A DNA stretch of 60,390 bases from Bacillota bacterium (GTDB lineage Bacteria; Bacillota; Clostridia; Acetivibrionales; DSM-1351), in contig JAEZRV010000061.1 of assembly GCA_023444055.1 (NCBI GenBank), forward strand, positions 1 through 60,390. The letters are read 5' to 3'. Each line of letters starts with the position of its first letter. Position 1 is the stretch's first letter. The notes beneath the pieces are model-generated. The model had not been told where the DNA came from, did not search any database, and saw only the letters and a list, made by a program, of their open reading frames with translations. The position numbers and the translations under genes were made by a program. Positions 37,022-46,139 of the stretch are shown here, piece after piece.

Positions 37022-37813
37022 TTAAACTGTCAAGTCTCTTCTATTATGGAAAACCCAAGCCACACATAGTGCTGCTAAAATTACTGCTGCCGATATAATT
37101 GAATAGTTTAAACTAATCCCAATATCCATAACAGTTTTTGCCCCAAAATACTTAAATGGTGTAAAAAACCTTACAAAAGCCAGCTTTTCATTTAAATCTG
37201 AAATAACAGAAAGCAAATATGTAATTATTACAACCATAGAAGCTATTCCTGTTGCTGATTTGCTATTCTTAGCAACTACAGATATTGCCATACCAATAGA
37301 AAAGAATAGTAGTTGCGTTATAAACATTCCAAGCATAAGCAATAAAATGTCATTTGCAATATTCTCCATAGATACTTTTGCTAATACACCTATAGAAACC
37401 AATAAAGCTATTAAATTCAAGATAAAAATATTACAAATAGCAGCTAGAAACTTTTCTGCTATTATCCTAGTTCTAGAAACAGGTCTTACATATAAAAATT
37501 CAAAGGTTCTATCCCTCTCCTCTTTTGATATAATACCTGCACCTAAAACCGCTGCATGTAAAGAAGCAGAAAGAATGATATATAGGAATAGCACTCCATA
37601 AAAACCTATTGCTGTTGAGATATCAAAGCCTTTAAAGCCAAACAGAGCCTGTATAGATTTTGGCATTGAAGCCACTAATTCATTTATTGACTGTCCAGCA
37701 CTATCTATTCCTGAAAACTTACCAACACCCAATGCAATAAGTAAAGCCATACCTATTGACCAAAAAACAAGTGATTTTATATTTCCTTTTATCTCACGAA
37801 TAAAAATTTTCAT
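37022..37813 (-). CDS. ABC-2 type transporter permease
   Basis: About 263 residues with six membrane helices and the ABC-2 loop containing EERDRTFEFLYVRPVSRTRI. It is paralogous to the permease at 38016-38813 (similar lengths and the shared VRPVSRT/VKPVSRT motif), so the two probably form a heterodimer driven by the ATPase at 39018. ATG 37813 follows GGGAGG; the upstream ATG at 37831 precedes that site. Substrate unknown. Confidence 0.88.
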   Translation of the reverse strand: MKIFIREIKGNIKSLVFWSIGMALLIALGVGKFSGIDSAGQSINELVASMPKSIQALFGFKGFDISTAIGFYGVLFLYIILSASLHAAVLGAGIISKEERDRTFEFLYVRPVSRTRIIAEKFLAAICNIFILNLIALLVSIGVLAKVSMENIANDILLLMLGMFITQLLFFSIGMAISVVAKNSKSATGIASMVVIITYLLSVISDLNEKLAFVRFFTPFKYFGAKTVMDIGISLNYSIISAAVILAALCVAWVFHNRRDLTV

Positions 37814-37930
37814 ACTAACCTCCCACGCCAACTTCCGGCATAAAAATATGGTTTAGACTTCGTGGAGGTACGCTAGTAATTTTAGAAATTATATCTAAAG
37901 TCTTTCAAGCTAACCTCCCACGCCGACATT
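37814..37930. repeat. Duplicated ribosome-binding-site segment
   Basis: On the minus strand GGCGTGGGAGGTTAG occurs twice, at about 37817-37831 (before the permease ATG) and about 37913-37927, each followed by a TTG or ATG and AAA. The upper copy would start only an 8-codon frame. It looks like a duplication of a gene edge, as at the right end of the window. Confidence 0.55.
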
Positions 37931-37952
37931 TTATGTAACCTTCACCACATCG

Positions 37953-38016
37953 CAAAACCACCTGTGGTTTTTGTAGCTCGAAAATGCACCATGTTCGCAC
38001 AAAGTATGTTTCGAGC
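37953..38016. repeat. Two-hairpin repeat element (family A), copy A3
   Basis: Hairpin 1: CAAAACCAC/GTGGTTTTTG (37953-37973). Hairpin 2: GCTCGAAA (37976-37983) with TTTCGAGC (38009-38016), loop with TGCACCATGTTCGCAC. The right end touches the stop codon of the upstream permease gene, so the element sits within the ABC operon transcript. Confidence 0.75.
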
Positions 38017-38813
38017 TATGCAGAGTGGATATCTTTTTTGTTGTAGTAAAATAACGATATAGCAATAAATAAAACTATAACTGCGACAGTACATATAAGC
38101 ATTCTAAGCTCAAAATATCCATTTACTATTATGTAGTTTGGACTAAAATACGTTAGGAAAGATATATATTTAAGTTTATCATCTCCAAAGGCATTTACTA
38201 TTAAGGAAATTGTAAAAAATGCCATTACAGTACCTAATGAAACAGCTGTAGTTCCCTTAATTTTCTTTGCAATTGCTGCACAAAAGAATCCCAAAGCAGC
38301 AAAAATAAGCTGAACAAATATAATTGATATAGAAATAAGTAAAAATACTTTTATATCAAAATCCTTTGTTTCCACCACTATAGCACTAATTATCGCTATT
38401 GGTATAATAAATATGTCAGTAATAAGAAAGCTAGTAATAGCTGCAGCCAATTTAGAAACAAGTACTTTTGTCCTCGAAACAGGCTTAACAAAAATAAAAT
38501 CACAGGTCTTCCTTGAACTTTCCTTTGCCAGCACATCAACGCCAGATTTCATAGCTTGAATTGCTGCACATAGATTTATATAAACCAAGCAAAAAGCATA
38601 ATATCCATTTATTGATGTAGCCAAATCAATAGTAGCACCAAAAGCACTTAATACCTCAGGAGGATAATTTTCTAGTAATAGCATAAACTTATCAGCATCC
38701 TTGGCAAGTCCTGGATATACCGCAAAGAGAAAAATAATTAATCCTACAATTGAAATAGTCCATATTAATATACTTTTGAATAAGCTTTTTAATTCTTGAA
38801 TGTATATATTCAT
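38016..38813 (-). CDS. ABC-2 type transporter permease
   Basis: 265 residues, six membrane helices and the loop SRKTCDFIFVKPVSRTKVL. Paralogue of the next gene (37022-37813). AGGAGG precedes the ATG. It is separated from the ATPase by the duplicated and structured region 38832-39030, which may affect expression within the operon. Confidence 0.88.
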   Translation of the reverse strand: MNIYIQELKSLFKSILIWTISIVGLIIFLFAVYPGLAKDADKFMLLLENYPPEVLSAFGATIDLATSINGYYAFCLVYINLCAAIQAMKSGVDVLAKESSRKTCDFIFVKPVSRTKVLVSKLAAAITSFLITDIFIIPIAIISAIVVETKDFDIKVFLLISISIIFVQLIFAALGFFCAAIAKKIKGTTAVSLGTVMAFFTISLIVNAFGDDKLKYISFLTYFSPNYIIVNGYFELRMLICTVAVIVLFIAISLFYYNKKDIHSA

Positions 38814-38831
38814 GTATACCTCCTGAAAATG

Positions 38832-39030
38832 AAATTTTTATACAATCGAAAAGTTTCATTTAGAATCTAGGTGTTATAACGAGGCAAGAAAATGTCCCCC
38901 ACTTTTATAAGTGGCGGGTACCGCTTTGGTTTTCAGGCGATGAGAATATCTCCCGCCTCGTTGAAACGCCGCTGATGTAATAAAATTTTTCTACAATCGA
39001 AAAGTTTCATTTAGAATCTAGGTGTTATAA
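38832..39030. repeat. 48-nt direct repeats flanking a GC-rich structured block
   Basis: The 48 nt at 38832-38879 recur at 38983-39030 with one mismatch; the right copy includes the last 13 nt of the ABC ATPase gene. Between them lies a block, 38880-38982, clearly richer in GC than its surroundings. An 8-bp stem AACGAGGC (38878-38885)/GCCTCGTT (38955-38962) encloses hairpins CCACTT-TTAT-AAGTGG (38899-38914) and GAGA-ATA-TCTC (38942-38952). It looks like a small folded RNA or an inserted element. Confidence 0.65.
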
Positions 39031-39896
39031 TAATGCATAAAAATTTCCTCTAAATCAGGCTCTTCAATATTAATATTCAATAAACTCAATGCAGCAAGCT
39101 TTTTCATTATAAAGTCTATATTCCCCTTATAGATGAAGCTTACATTATTATCTATTATATTAAGCTTATTTACACCGTCAAAATTGAAGTAATCTTTACC
39201 AATGGTGCTTTGAGTTTCACAAGTTATTTTCTTATAACTGTTTTCTCGAAGCTCACTAATTCTTTCAGTTCTAATTATTTTACCTTCTTTAATTATTGCA
39301 ACTCTGTCACAGAGCTTCTGTACTTCACTTAATATATGAGAAGAAAAGAACACAGTAGCACCCTTTTTATTTTCTTGCTGAATTATTTCAAAAAACTTCT
39401 GCTGCATTAGTGGATCAAGTCCACTCGTTGGTTCATCGAGAATAATAAGCTTAGGACTGTGTAAAAGGCCCTGAACAATTCCTACCTTTTTTCTGTTTCC
39501 AAAGGATAAATCATCTATTTTCTTATCTGGGTCAAGTTCTAAAATTGTACAAAGCTCATTTATCCTCTCTTTACAGTCCTTTTTATAAAAAGAAGCTGAA
39601 TATTTAAGCAAATCCTTGACTCTCATATTATCATAATAAAAAACTTCACTTGGCAAATATCCAATATCTTTTGCTATTTCCTTTGAGTACTCTATACAGT
39701 CCTTTCCAAAAATGCTCCCACTACCTGATGTTGGATGAATGAGGGCAAGCAAGGTTCTGATTGTTGTTGATTTGCCAGCACCATTTGGCCCAATAAAACC
39801 AAAAACCTCACCTTCGTTAACCTCTAAATTTACATTCTCAATTCCTCTTGCATTTCCATAGTATTTGGTTAAGTTTTCTGTTTTTAGTACACTCAT
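39018..39896 (-). CDS. ABC transporter ATP-binding protein
   Basis: A 292-residue ATPase for the two ABC-2 permeases that follow. Walker A GPNGAGKS, Q-loop region LPSEVFYYD, signature LSFGNRKKVG (a variant of LSGGQ common in this group), Walker B and catalytic Glu in LIILDEPTSGLDP, and the H-loop in FFSSHIL. The C-terminal 70 residues form the usual regulatory extension. AGGAGG precedes the ATG. Similar three-gene sets are involved in export or in resistance to antimicrobial peptides. Confidence 0.92.
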   Translation of the reverse strand: MSVLKTENLTKYYGNARGIENVNLEVNEGEVFGFIGPNGAGKSTTIRTLLALIHPTSGSGSIFGKDCIEYSKEIAKDIGYLPSEVFYYDNMRVKDLLKYSASFYKKDCKERINELCTILELDPDKKIDDLSFGNRKKVGIVQGLLHSPKLIILDEPTSGLDPLMQQKFFEIIQQENKKGATVFFSSHILSEVQKLCDRVAIIKEGKIIRTERISELRENSYKKITCETQSTIGKDYFNFDGVNKLNIIDNNVSFIYKGNIDFIMKKLAALSLLNINIEEPDLEEIFMHYYNT

Positions 39897-39973
39897 TTAA
39901 ACCTCCTAGCCCACTTTGGGCAGAAACACTGAATTTTGAAGCAAGACTTTCTACTATTCCTCAGAATAAAGCA

Positions 39974-40010
39974 AATACCCCATATCTATTTATATAGTAT
40001 ATAGGGTATT
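39974..40010 (-). terminator. Terminator after the oxidoreductase operon
   Basis: AATACCC pairs with GGGTATT across an AT-rich inner stem, 27 nt past the stop codon of the gamma-subunit gene and before the ABC ATPase start. Confidence 0.65.
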
Positions 40011-40036
40011 ACATTTATTTTCAACAAGAACACATA

Positions 40037-40570
40037 TTAAAAATCGTGACCAACTACTAGAGCTTTCATTTCATCAGGAATCATAAAATGCTTCTTCTCT
40101 GGTAGAACTTTCTTAAGTGCTGCTTCAAAGCTTTCTTTTGTAATAATACCTGTTTTACCAAGTAATTTTCCTAAAATTATTATGTTTGCATAGGTAAGGT
40201 TGCCCATATCAGAAGCCATCTCTGTTGCAGGAACACCAATAAACTCTACATCAGTTCTATTAGGCTTTGCTTCAACTAAAGAACTGTTTGTTATAATCAA
40301 ACCGCCCTTAGAAATCTTCTTTTCGAACTTTTCCAAGGAAGGACCATTCATGGCAATTAATGCGTTTGGATAATCTATAATTGGAGAACCTATAGGCTCA
40401 TCAGAAATAACAATACTACAGTTTGCTGTACCGCCTCTCATTTCAGGCCCATAAGAAGGTAACCATGAAACATGCTTTCCTTCTAACATTCCAGCATATG
40501 CAAGCAATTTTCCAGCAGATAATATTCCCTGTCCGCCAAAACCTGCAATTATTAAATCAAGTTGTTTCAT
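40037..40570 (-). CDS. 2-oxoacid:ferredoxin oxidoreductase, gamma subunit
   Basis: 177 residues of the pyruvate/ketoisovalerate oxidoreductase catalytic (gamma) domain: GFGGQGILSAGKLLAYA at the N-terminus and the family's SYGPEMRGGTANCSI motif. Last gene of the delta-alpha-beta-gamma operon and only 3 nt after the beta gene. The complex oxidatively decarboxylates a branched-chain or 2-ketoglutarate-type acid to an acyl-CoA and reduces ferredoxin. Confidence 0.93.
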   Translation of the reverse strand: MKQLDLIIAGFGGQGILSAGKLLAYAGMLEGKHVSWLPSYGPEMRGGTANCSIVISDEPIGSPIIDYPNALIAMNGPSLEKFEKKISKGGLIITNSSLVEAKPNRTDVEFIGVPATEMASDMGNLTYANIIILGKLLGKTGIITKESFEAALKKVLPEKKHFMIPDEMKALVVGHDF

Positions 40571-40573
40571 ACC

Positions 40574-41320
40574 TTACACCTCCAAATCCTTTCCCTTAAA
40601 TACACCTAGAGGATAGTGTGGCAACATATTTTCCTCTAACCATTTAAGTGAGTCTATTGGATTCAGACCCCAGTTAGTTGGGCAAGTTGAAAGCACCTCA
40701 ACAATTGAGAAGCCTTTATTTGCTTTTTGAACTTGAAATGCCCTTTTAATAGCAGCTTTTGTATTTTTAATATTTTTAACATCATGTACAGATGTTCTTT
40801 CAACATAAGCAGCACCTTCTAATGTAGAAAGCATTTCACATACACTTATTGGGAATCCATGAGTTTCAGCTTTTCTACCATATGGTGAAGTTGTTGTTAC
40901 TTGACCTAATAATGTAGTAGGAGCCATTTGACCGGATGTCATACCATAAATAGCATTATTAACAAATATTGTAGTGATTTTTTCTCCTCTTGCAGCAGCG
41001 TGAACAATTTCAGCTGTTCCTATAGCTGCTAAGTCTCCATCTCCCTGATAAGTAAATACATAATTGTCAGGATGAACTCTTTTTATACCAGTTGCTACAG
41101 CAGGTGCTCTACCATGAGCGGCCTGAACCATGTCACAGTTATAATATTCGTAATTATTATATGCACAACCAACAGGTGAAACACCTATTGTAATACCCTC
41201 TATATCTAATTCATCAATTACCTCTGCTACCAGCCTGTGAATTATACCATGAGTACAACCAGGACAATAGTGAAGTTCTTTTTCTTTCAATGCATGTGGC
41301 CTTTTAAACACAGTTGCCAT
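40574..41320 (-). CDS. 2-oxoacid:ferredoxin oxidoreductase, beta (TPP-binding) subunit
   Basis: 248 residues with YCPGCTHGIIHRL and the thiamine-pyrophosphate motif GDGDLAAIG...NN (GDGD near residue 94 to VNNAIYGM near 123). Its resemblance is strongest to KGOR/VOR beta subunits, which lack the cluster-binding cysteines of PFOR. GGAGG precedes the ATG. Middle gene of the operon. Confidence 0.94.
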   Translation of the reverse strand: MATVFKRPHALKEKELHYCPGCTHGIIHRLVAEVIDELDIEGITIGVSPVGCAYNNYEYYNCDMVQAAHGRAPAVATGIKRVHPDNYVFTYQGDGDLAAIGTAEIVHAAARGEKITTIFVNNAIYGMTSGQMAPTTLLGQVTTTSPYGRKAETHGFPISVCEMLSTLEGAAYVERTSVHDVKNIKNTKAAIKRAFQVQKANKGFSIVEVLSTCPTNWGLNPIDSLKWLEENMLPHYPLGVFKGKDLEV

Positions 41321-41343
41321 TTTTCACCCTCCATTCTTAAATT

Positions 41344-42402
41344 CTATTTATTTAAGATTTTCTTAATTTCATTTAATATTTCCATTTGACTTGGAATCAT
41401 TCCACCCATACGTCCATAGAAGTGAACAGGGCACTTTCCATTAACAGCAAGACGTACATCTTCTACCATCTGTCCTGAACTCAATTCTACGCTTAAGAAT
41501 GCTTTTGGTGTCTCTGCATATTTTTCGAAAGCAGCAGTCGGGAATGGATAAAGCGTAATTGGACGAATTAATCCAACTTTAATGCCTTCCTTCTCAGCCA
41601 TCTTTATAACATTCTTTATTATTCGAGCAACAGTACCATATGCAGTAACGATTATATCTGCATCTTCACAATTATATGTCTCTACTAAAACTTCATTTTG
41701 TTCAACTTGTCTATATTTTGCTTGTAGTTTCTGATTAAGTCCTTCTAGCACTTCTGGCTGAATATAGATAGATGTAACATCATTACTCTCTCTCTGCATT
41801 TTTGTTCCAGTACAAGCCCACTTTTTGTCATCTAAATAGATATCTTCCTTGTCTTTAAACTCAACGGCTTCCATCATCTGACCTAACATACCGTCACCTA
41901 ATATCATAACAAGCATTCTATACTTATCTGCAAGGTTAAATGCTTCAACAGTTAATTCATACAGTTCTTGTACGCTTGAAGGTGCAAGAACTATATTTTT
42001 ATAATCACCATGTCCGCCACCTTTACATGCTTGGAAATAATCACACTGTGCTGCTTGAATACCTCCCAAACCAGGGCCACAACGTACAATATTTACTAAC
42101 ACTGCTGGAAGTTCAGCGCCTGCTATATAAGAAATACCTTCCTGTTTCAAACTTACTCCAGGACTGGATGACGATGTCATAACGCGTGCACCTGCTGCTG
42201 CTGCACCATATACCATATTTATTGCTGCAACTTCACTTTCAGCCTGAACAAAGGTACCATTTGCTTTTGGCATCATTTTTGCCATATAATGAGCAATCTC
42301 TGTCTGTGGTGTTATAGGATATCCGAAATAATGTCTGCACCCAGCTCTTAAGGCTGCTTCTGCAATTACCTCATTACCCTTCATCAATAATTTTTCTGCC
42401 AT
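41344..42402 (-). CDS. vorB: 2-oxoacid:ferredoxin oxidoreductase, alpha subunit (VorB/KorA type)
   Basis: 352 residues with the GNEVIAEAALRAGCRHYFGYPITPQ start typical of the VorB group, the SSSPGVSLKQEGISYIAGAELP region and the C-terminal transketolase-like domain. Whether the substrate is 3-methyl-2-oxobutanoate or 2-oxoglutarate cannot be decided by eye. GGAGGG precedes the ATG. Confidence 0.93.
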   Translation of the reverse strand: MAEKLLMKGNEVIAEAALRAGCRHYFGYPITPQTEIAHYMAKMMPKANGTFVQAESEVAAINMVYGAAAAGARVMTSSSSPGVSLKQEGISYIAGAELPAVLVNIVRCGPGLGGIQAAQCDYFQACKGGGHGDYKNIVLAPSSVQELYELTVEAFNLADKYRMLVMILGDGMLGQMMEAVEFKDKEDIYLDDKKWACTGTKMQRESNDVTSIYIQPEVLEGLNQKLQAKYRQVEQNEVLVETYNCEDADIIVTAYGTVARIIKNVIKMAEKEGIKVGLIRPITLYPFPTAAFEKYAETPKAFLSVELSSGQMVEDVRLAVNGKCPVHFYGRMGGMIPSQMEILNEIKKILNK

Positions 42403-42518
42403 TTCTTTCCCTCCAAAATAGTCATATTTTAATGACTCATAATAAACTTATTAAAAATTTATACTCGTTAGTTATTTTTATAACTCTAAAAGTACAATCC
42501 TTTTTATTGAAATTATTA

Positions 42519-42725
42519 TTACTTTTCAACTTCAATAACGCAATCAGGACAAATTGTAGCGCAGAAAGCACATCCTATACATTTATCCATTTCATCTACG
42601 CCTGCAGGATGAAAACCTTTCTGATTTAATTTATCAGATTTCATTATGACAATTTTTTTTGGACACACCGTTACGCAGAGCTTACAGCCTTTGCATCTTT
42701 CCTCATGGAATATTACTTTTGCCAT
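42519..42725 (-). CDS. Ferredoxin-like delta subunit, two 4Fe-4S clusters
   Basis: A 68-residue protein with two cluster motifs, CKGCKLCVTVCPK and CIGCAFCATICP. As first gene of the operon it is the electron-transfer subunit of the 2-oxoacid oxidoreductase. ATG 42725 follows GAGG; a TTG two codons earlier is less likely. Confidence 0.92.
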   Translation of the reverse strand: MAKVIFHEERCKGCKLCVTVCPKKIVIMKSDKLNQKGFHPAGVDEMDKCIGCAFCATICPDCVIEVEK

Positions 42726-42930
42726 TATCAAAACCTCACTTATATTTTTTATTAAATTATTTTATTTTTATTTAGTTTTAGACCTTTAACAACCAAGACT
42801 CCTGTTAATTATAAAACTCTTTAAGTATATTTGCAAGTTATACGGGGTAAAACTTCAAAAGTCACAAAATTAGTAAAAAAATCTGTTTTTGTGGACTCGG
42901 CACTCCTGTAAATGTTATTAGTAATTTCTT

Positions 42931-43614
42931 TCAGCCTTTCCTATCCCAAGGTAGAAATATATTTTTCTTCATAGTTAATATTTCTGAACCACTTAAATGC
43001 TGACTTTTTAACCCACAAATTGCTTTTTCCATACCTGAAGTAATAGCTATTGGAATGCCAGTCTTTGCTGAAACCTCAGAAATAATTTCGTTTCCTTGCA
43101 ATATAACTTCAGGTGTTGTCTCTTCAAGCAAATTGGTATTATTAATTAGTTTTGTAATCTTTAAATTTGCACCCTCTTCAACTATTGCAATCATTTCATA
43201 TATTTCTTCTGGTGTATCAGTCATTCCTCTTTTTGTATTAATTACAAAAAACATCTCATAATCATCACTAATAATTTCTTCTTTAAATCTGGAAACTGCT
43301 TTTGCTCCTAAATCATCGCCACCAACATCAAGAACCACCTTGTATGTCTTATCTTGAAATAAAGAATATATTTCTGCTGGAATTGCTGGAATATCAACAT
43401 TTGTATTTGCAAATCTAGGTAAAAGGACTCTAATATTATTATTCTCAAGCTCTTCCTTGGCATCAGCTGTTCTAAAAAAAGGATTTATTATATCAAAGTC
43501 TACAATTGCAGTTTTATAATCTGCCTCTGCAAGTTTTAAAGCATAGTTAACAGCAACCTCAGTTTTTCCACTTCCATAATGACCAGTAAAAATATTTATA
43601 CGTTTTTCAAACAT
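42931..43614 (-). CDS. P-loop ATPase of the MinD/ParA-like type
   Basis: 227 residues with a Walker A GHYGSGKTE, a VDFDIINPFFRTAD switch-like segment and VLDVGGDDLGA. The fold is that of deviant-Walker or Mrp-like ATPases. In Clostridia this protein is regularly coded directly upstream of VOR/KOR operons, as here, suggesting a role in maturation or regulation of the complex; that role is inference. GAGGTG precedes the ATG. Confidence 0.8.
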   Translation of the reverse strand: MFEKRINIFTGHYGSGKTEVAVNYALKLAEADYKTAIVDFDIINPFFRTADAKEELENNNIRVLLPRFANTNVDIPAIPAEIYSLFQDKTYKVVLDVGGDDLGAKAVSRFKEEIISDDYEMFFVINTKRGMTDTPEEIYEMIAIVEEGANLKITKLINNTNLLEETTPEVILQGNEIISEVSAKTGIPIAITSGMEKAICGLKSQHLSGSEILTMKKNIFLPWDRKG

Positions 43615-43717
43615 TTTATCACCTCAGATATTTATATACCCATTTTTTAAATTTCAAAGCATTTTAAAAACATTTTTTAATGCAATTATCATTTATCAAT
43701 TTTTATATTATACTAAC

Positions 43718-44503
43718 CTAACCATTTGCGTTCTTATCTTTATTCTTACCCCATTCAATCAAATCCTTAATTACTTCACCAGCAATAATTAAACCCATTA
43801 CAGAAGGTACAAATGATAAGCTTCCTGGTACTTGATGCTTTACAGTACATTTTCTTGTAGTACCCTTAGGGCAAATACAGCCAGTGCTGCAACTAGAATT
43901 TTCTGTTTCAACAGGTTTTATAGGTTCTTCCTTTGAATAAACAACCTTTAGCTTTTTAATCCCTCTGCTTCTAAGTTCTTTTCTAACTACTTTTGCTAAT
44001 GGATCTACTGAGGTTTTATAAATATCAGACACCTCAAACTTAGTTGGGTCAACTTTATTACCCGCACCCATTGCACAAATAATTGGTATTCCCAGTTCCT
44101 TCGCTCTTACAACTAAATCAATTTTTGCCGTTACAGTATCAATGGCATCTACAATATAACTATAGCTTTTGTCAAGTAGCTCTTCTGCAACATCAGGCAT
44201 ATAGAATTTTTGAAATATAGTAACCTCACATTCAGGATTTATATCTAAAATTCTATCTTTCATAGCCTCTACTTTTGGCTTTCCAACAGTCTTTCTTGAT
44301 GCGTGCAACTGTCTATTTAAATTTGTCAAGCAGACGCAGTCATCATCAATCAAAACAATATGCCCTACTCCACATCTTACTAGTGCCTCCACAGTAAAAG
44401 AACCAACTCCTCCAACCCCAAAAACAGCAATTTTACTGTTCTTGAGTTTTTCTAGTCCTTCTGTCCCTATAATCAATTCACTTCTTGAAAATTCATGCAA
44501 CAT
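43718..44503 (-). CDS. tcdA: tRNA threonylcarbamoyladenosine dehydratase
   Basis: A ThiF/E1-like enzyme that cyclises t6A37 of tRNA to ct6A using ATP. The 261-residue protein has the Rossmann motif VFGVGGVGSF, the DDDCVCLTNLNRQ signature with the adenylating Arg, IVDAIDTVTAK, and a cysteine-rich segment SSCSTGCICPKGTTRKC in the crossover loop. CAGGAG precedes the ATG. Confidence 0.92.
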   Translation of the reverse strand: MLHEFSRSELIIGTEGLEKLKNSKIAVFGVGGVGSFTVEALVRCGVGHIVLIDDDCVCLTNLNRQLHASRKTVGKPKVEAMKDRILDINPECEVTIFQKFYMPDVAEELLDKSYSYIVDAIDTVTAKIDLVVRAKELGIPIICAMGAGNKVDPTKFEVSDIYKTSVDPLAKVVRKELRSRGIKKLKVVYSKEEPIKPVETENSSCSTGCICPKGTTRKCTVKHQVPGSLSFVPSVMGLIIAGEVIKDLIEWGKNKDKNANG

Positions 44504-44969
44504 TTTACTACTCCTGTCTGTTTAACCAATTATTTAATCTATAAAAATACTAATAATTTTCTATGAATTTAATAAAATTTTTTCAATAATAAGGATACAC
44601 TAATTGTATATTTAAAACAAGTAATCTTAAAAATATGCTTATATTAGTATTTTTCGCTTCCTTTATAGCATTTGTAAATAGTATTTATATTTAGTAATTA
44701 TATTTAGTATTTGTATATAGCTTTTTCATATACTGCCAAGTCTAAAATATCTCTAACACAAATTTTGCAGATAAATGTACTGCTTAAAGACTGGCATCAG
44801 GCGTGTATATTTGCTTAGCTATATTGGAATAATACAAAATGTCAGTTTTCAAAAAAAGATATTACTTATACTAATTTTTGTACTTAAAATACGACTTTCT
44901 ATGTTTTAAATGCGAAATAGTATTATATCTCAAATTAAGTGTCCAAAATACAATAATGGAGGTAATGAT
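44504..44969. other. AT-rich intergenic region with family 4 repeat
   Basis: 466 nt between tcdA and the ferredoxin gene. It holds short AT-rich direct repeats (TTTAGTA-TTTGTA, 44669-44720) and at 44869-44931 a divergent copy of the family 4 palindrome (ACTTATACTAATTTTTGTAC ... AATGCGAAATAGTATTAT) just before the ferredoxin ribosome-binding site. Confidence 0.5.
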
Positions 44970-45161
44970 ATGAGAGCAATTGTGAATCAGGATGGATGCA
45001 TAAGCTGCGAATTATGTGTTTCGGTATGTCCTGAGGTTTTTAGTATGAATGAAGATGGAAAAGCAGAAGCAATAGAAGATGATATTCCTGAAGAAAATGA
45101 AAGTGAAGCAGAAGAAGCTAGAGATGGTTGTCCAGTAAGTGTAATAGATATTGAAGAATAA
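44970..45161 (+). CDS. Monocluster 4Fe-4S ferredoxin
   Basis: 63 residues: CISCELCVSVCP and a distant DGCPVSVI give the four ligands of a single [4Fe-4S] cluster. The acidic middle (EEDD-type) is typical of clostridial ferredoxins of this kind. ATG 44970 follows GGAGG; the frame extends upstream to 44910 without a ribosome-binding site and that part lies partly in a repeat. It may serve as electron carrier for the nearby oxidoreductase. Confidence 0.92.
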   Translation: MRAIVNQDGCISCELCVSVCPEVFSMNEDGKAEAIEDDIPEENESEAEEARDGCPVSVIDIEE

Positions 45162-45181
45162 AGTATTTGTACGTATTTAAC

Positions 45182-45239
45182 TTATACTAATTTGCATTTA
45201 AAAATGTGGTATCACATTTTAAATACGAAATAGTATTAT
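45182..45239. repeat. Palindromic element (family 4), best copy
   Basis: TTATACTAATTTGCATTTAA (left arm) and TTTAAATACGAAATAGTATT (right arm) form a long imperfect inverted repeat with inner hairpin ATGTG-GTAT-CACAT. Immediately follows the ferredoxin gene. Confidence 0.65.
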
Positions 45240-45267
45240 AATGTTTTTAGCAAAAGTCAAATCAAAA

Positions 45268-45358
45268 GGCTGTTGCAAAATACATCTTAACAATTATATA
45301 TTGTATGGTTTTCTTACCTATACAATATAATGTAGTTAAGAATTATTTTGCAACAGCC
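45268..45358. repeat. Long palindrome (family P), copy 2, acting as terminator
   Basis: GGCTGTTGCAAAATA (45268-45282) is perfectly inverted at 45344-45358, and the interior continues to pair (TCTTAAC/GTTAAGA and more). About 91 nt, between the convergent ferredoxin and TM2 genes. Confidence 0.8.
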
Positions 45359-45377
45359 CCACGAATTTACATAAAAC

Positions 45378-45776
45378 TCACTCTCTTAAAGGAACCCCTT
45401 TTGCATCCTTATTGATACTTCCTGATAGTATCAATATCCCTTCAATCAATCCCCATATAAATGATACCCCTGAAAGGAAACCACACGAAAGAACTGTTAT
45501 TAATAACTGAGCCACTCCAATCCCAATATGTCCCAGGTAGAATCTATGAACTCCAAATACCCCTAAGAATATCCCAAACAAACCTGCTGCCAGCTTTGAT
45601 TTTTGCTCGCCATATGCATTGAGATTGACCCCGCATTTCATACATATTTGAGACATTGAATCAGTTGTTTCACCACACATAGGACAATAATTATTTCCCT
45701 TTCCAACCGGAACTCCACATGTAATACATATAGCTGCCTGGTCATTCATCAAACTTCCACAATTTCTGCAATACAT
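45378..45776 (-). CDS. TM2 domain protein with zinc ribbons
   Basis: 132 residues: three CxxC pairs in the first 55 residues (YCRNCGS, CITCGV, YCPMCGE, CMKCGV) make two zinc ribbons, then a TM2 domain with two helices and the conserved GIFLGVFGVHRFYLGHIGIG. Function of TM2 proteins is not established. CAGGAGG precedes the ATG. Confidence 0.88.
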   Translation of the reverse strand: MYCRNCGSLMNDQAAICITCGVPVGKGNNYCPMCGETTDSMSQICMKCGVNLNAYGEQKSKLAAGLFGIFLGVFGVHRFYLGHIGIGVAQLLITVLSCGFLSGVSFIWGLIEGILILSGSINKDAKGVPLRE

Positions 45777-46139
45777 ACTATTACCTCCTGCCGCAATTTT
45801 ATATATAGTAATTTATAAATATAAGTTTCAAAATGCATTTCAATTAAGTATACGTTTAGTAAAATTATATGTCTGAAAAATAAAATTCATAAAAATTTTT
45901 AATTTTAATGTATTACATCTTTAAAACCTGTACAGCTAATATATCCCAAATTTAAACTAAAATCAAATAAAAAATCTTTAACTGAAAAGTTTGTGTCAAA
46001 TGAAAAAAAGTATTACTAAATTCATACTTTGAAAAGGATTTGAATTACAAGATATGCGAACTTTTTTAAGCCATATATGAATTATTTTTTAGAATCAAAT
46101 ATATCTGAGACTGTAGTACTTATGCAACTAATACTTAGC

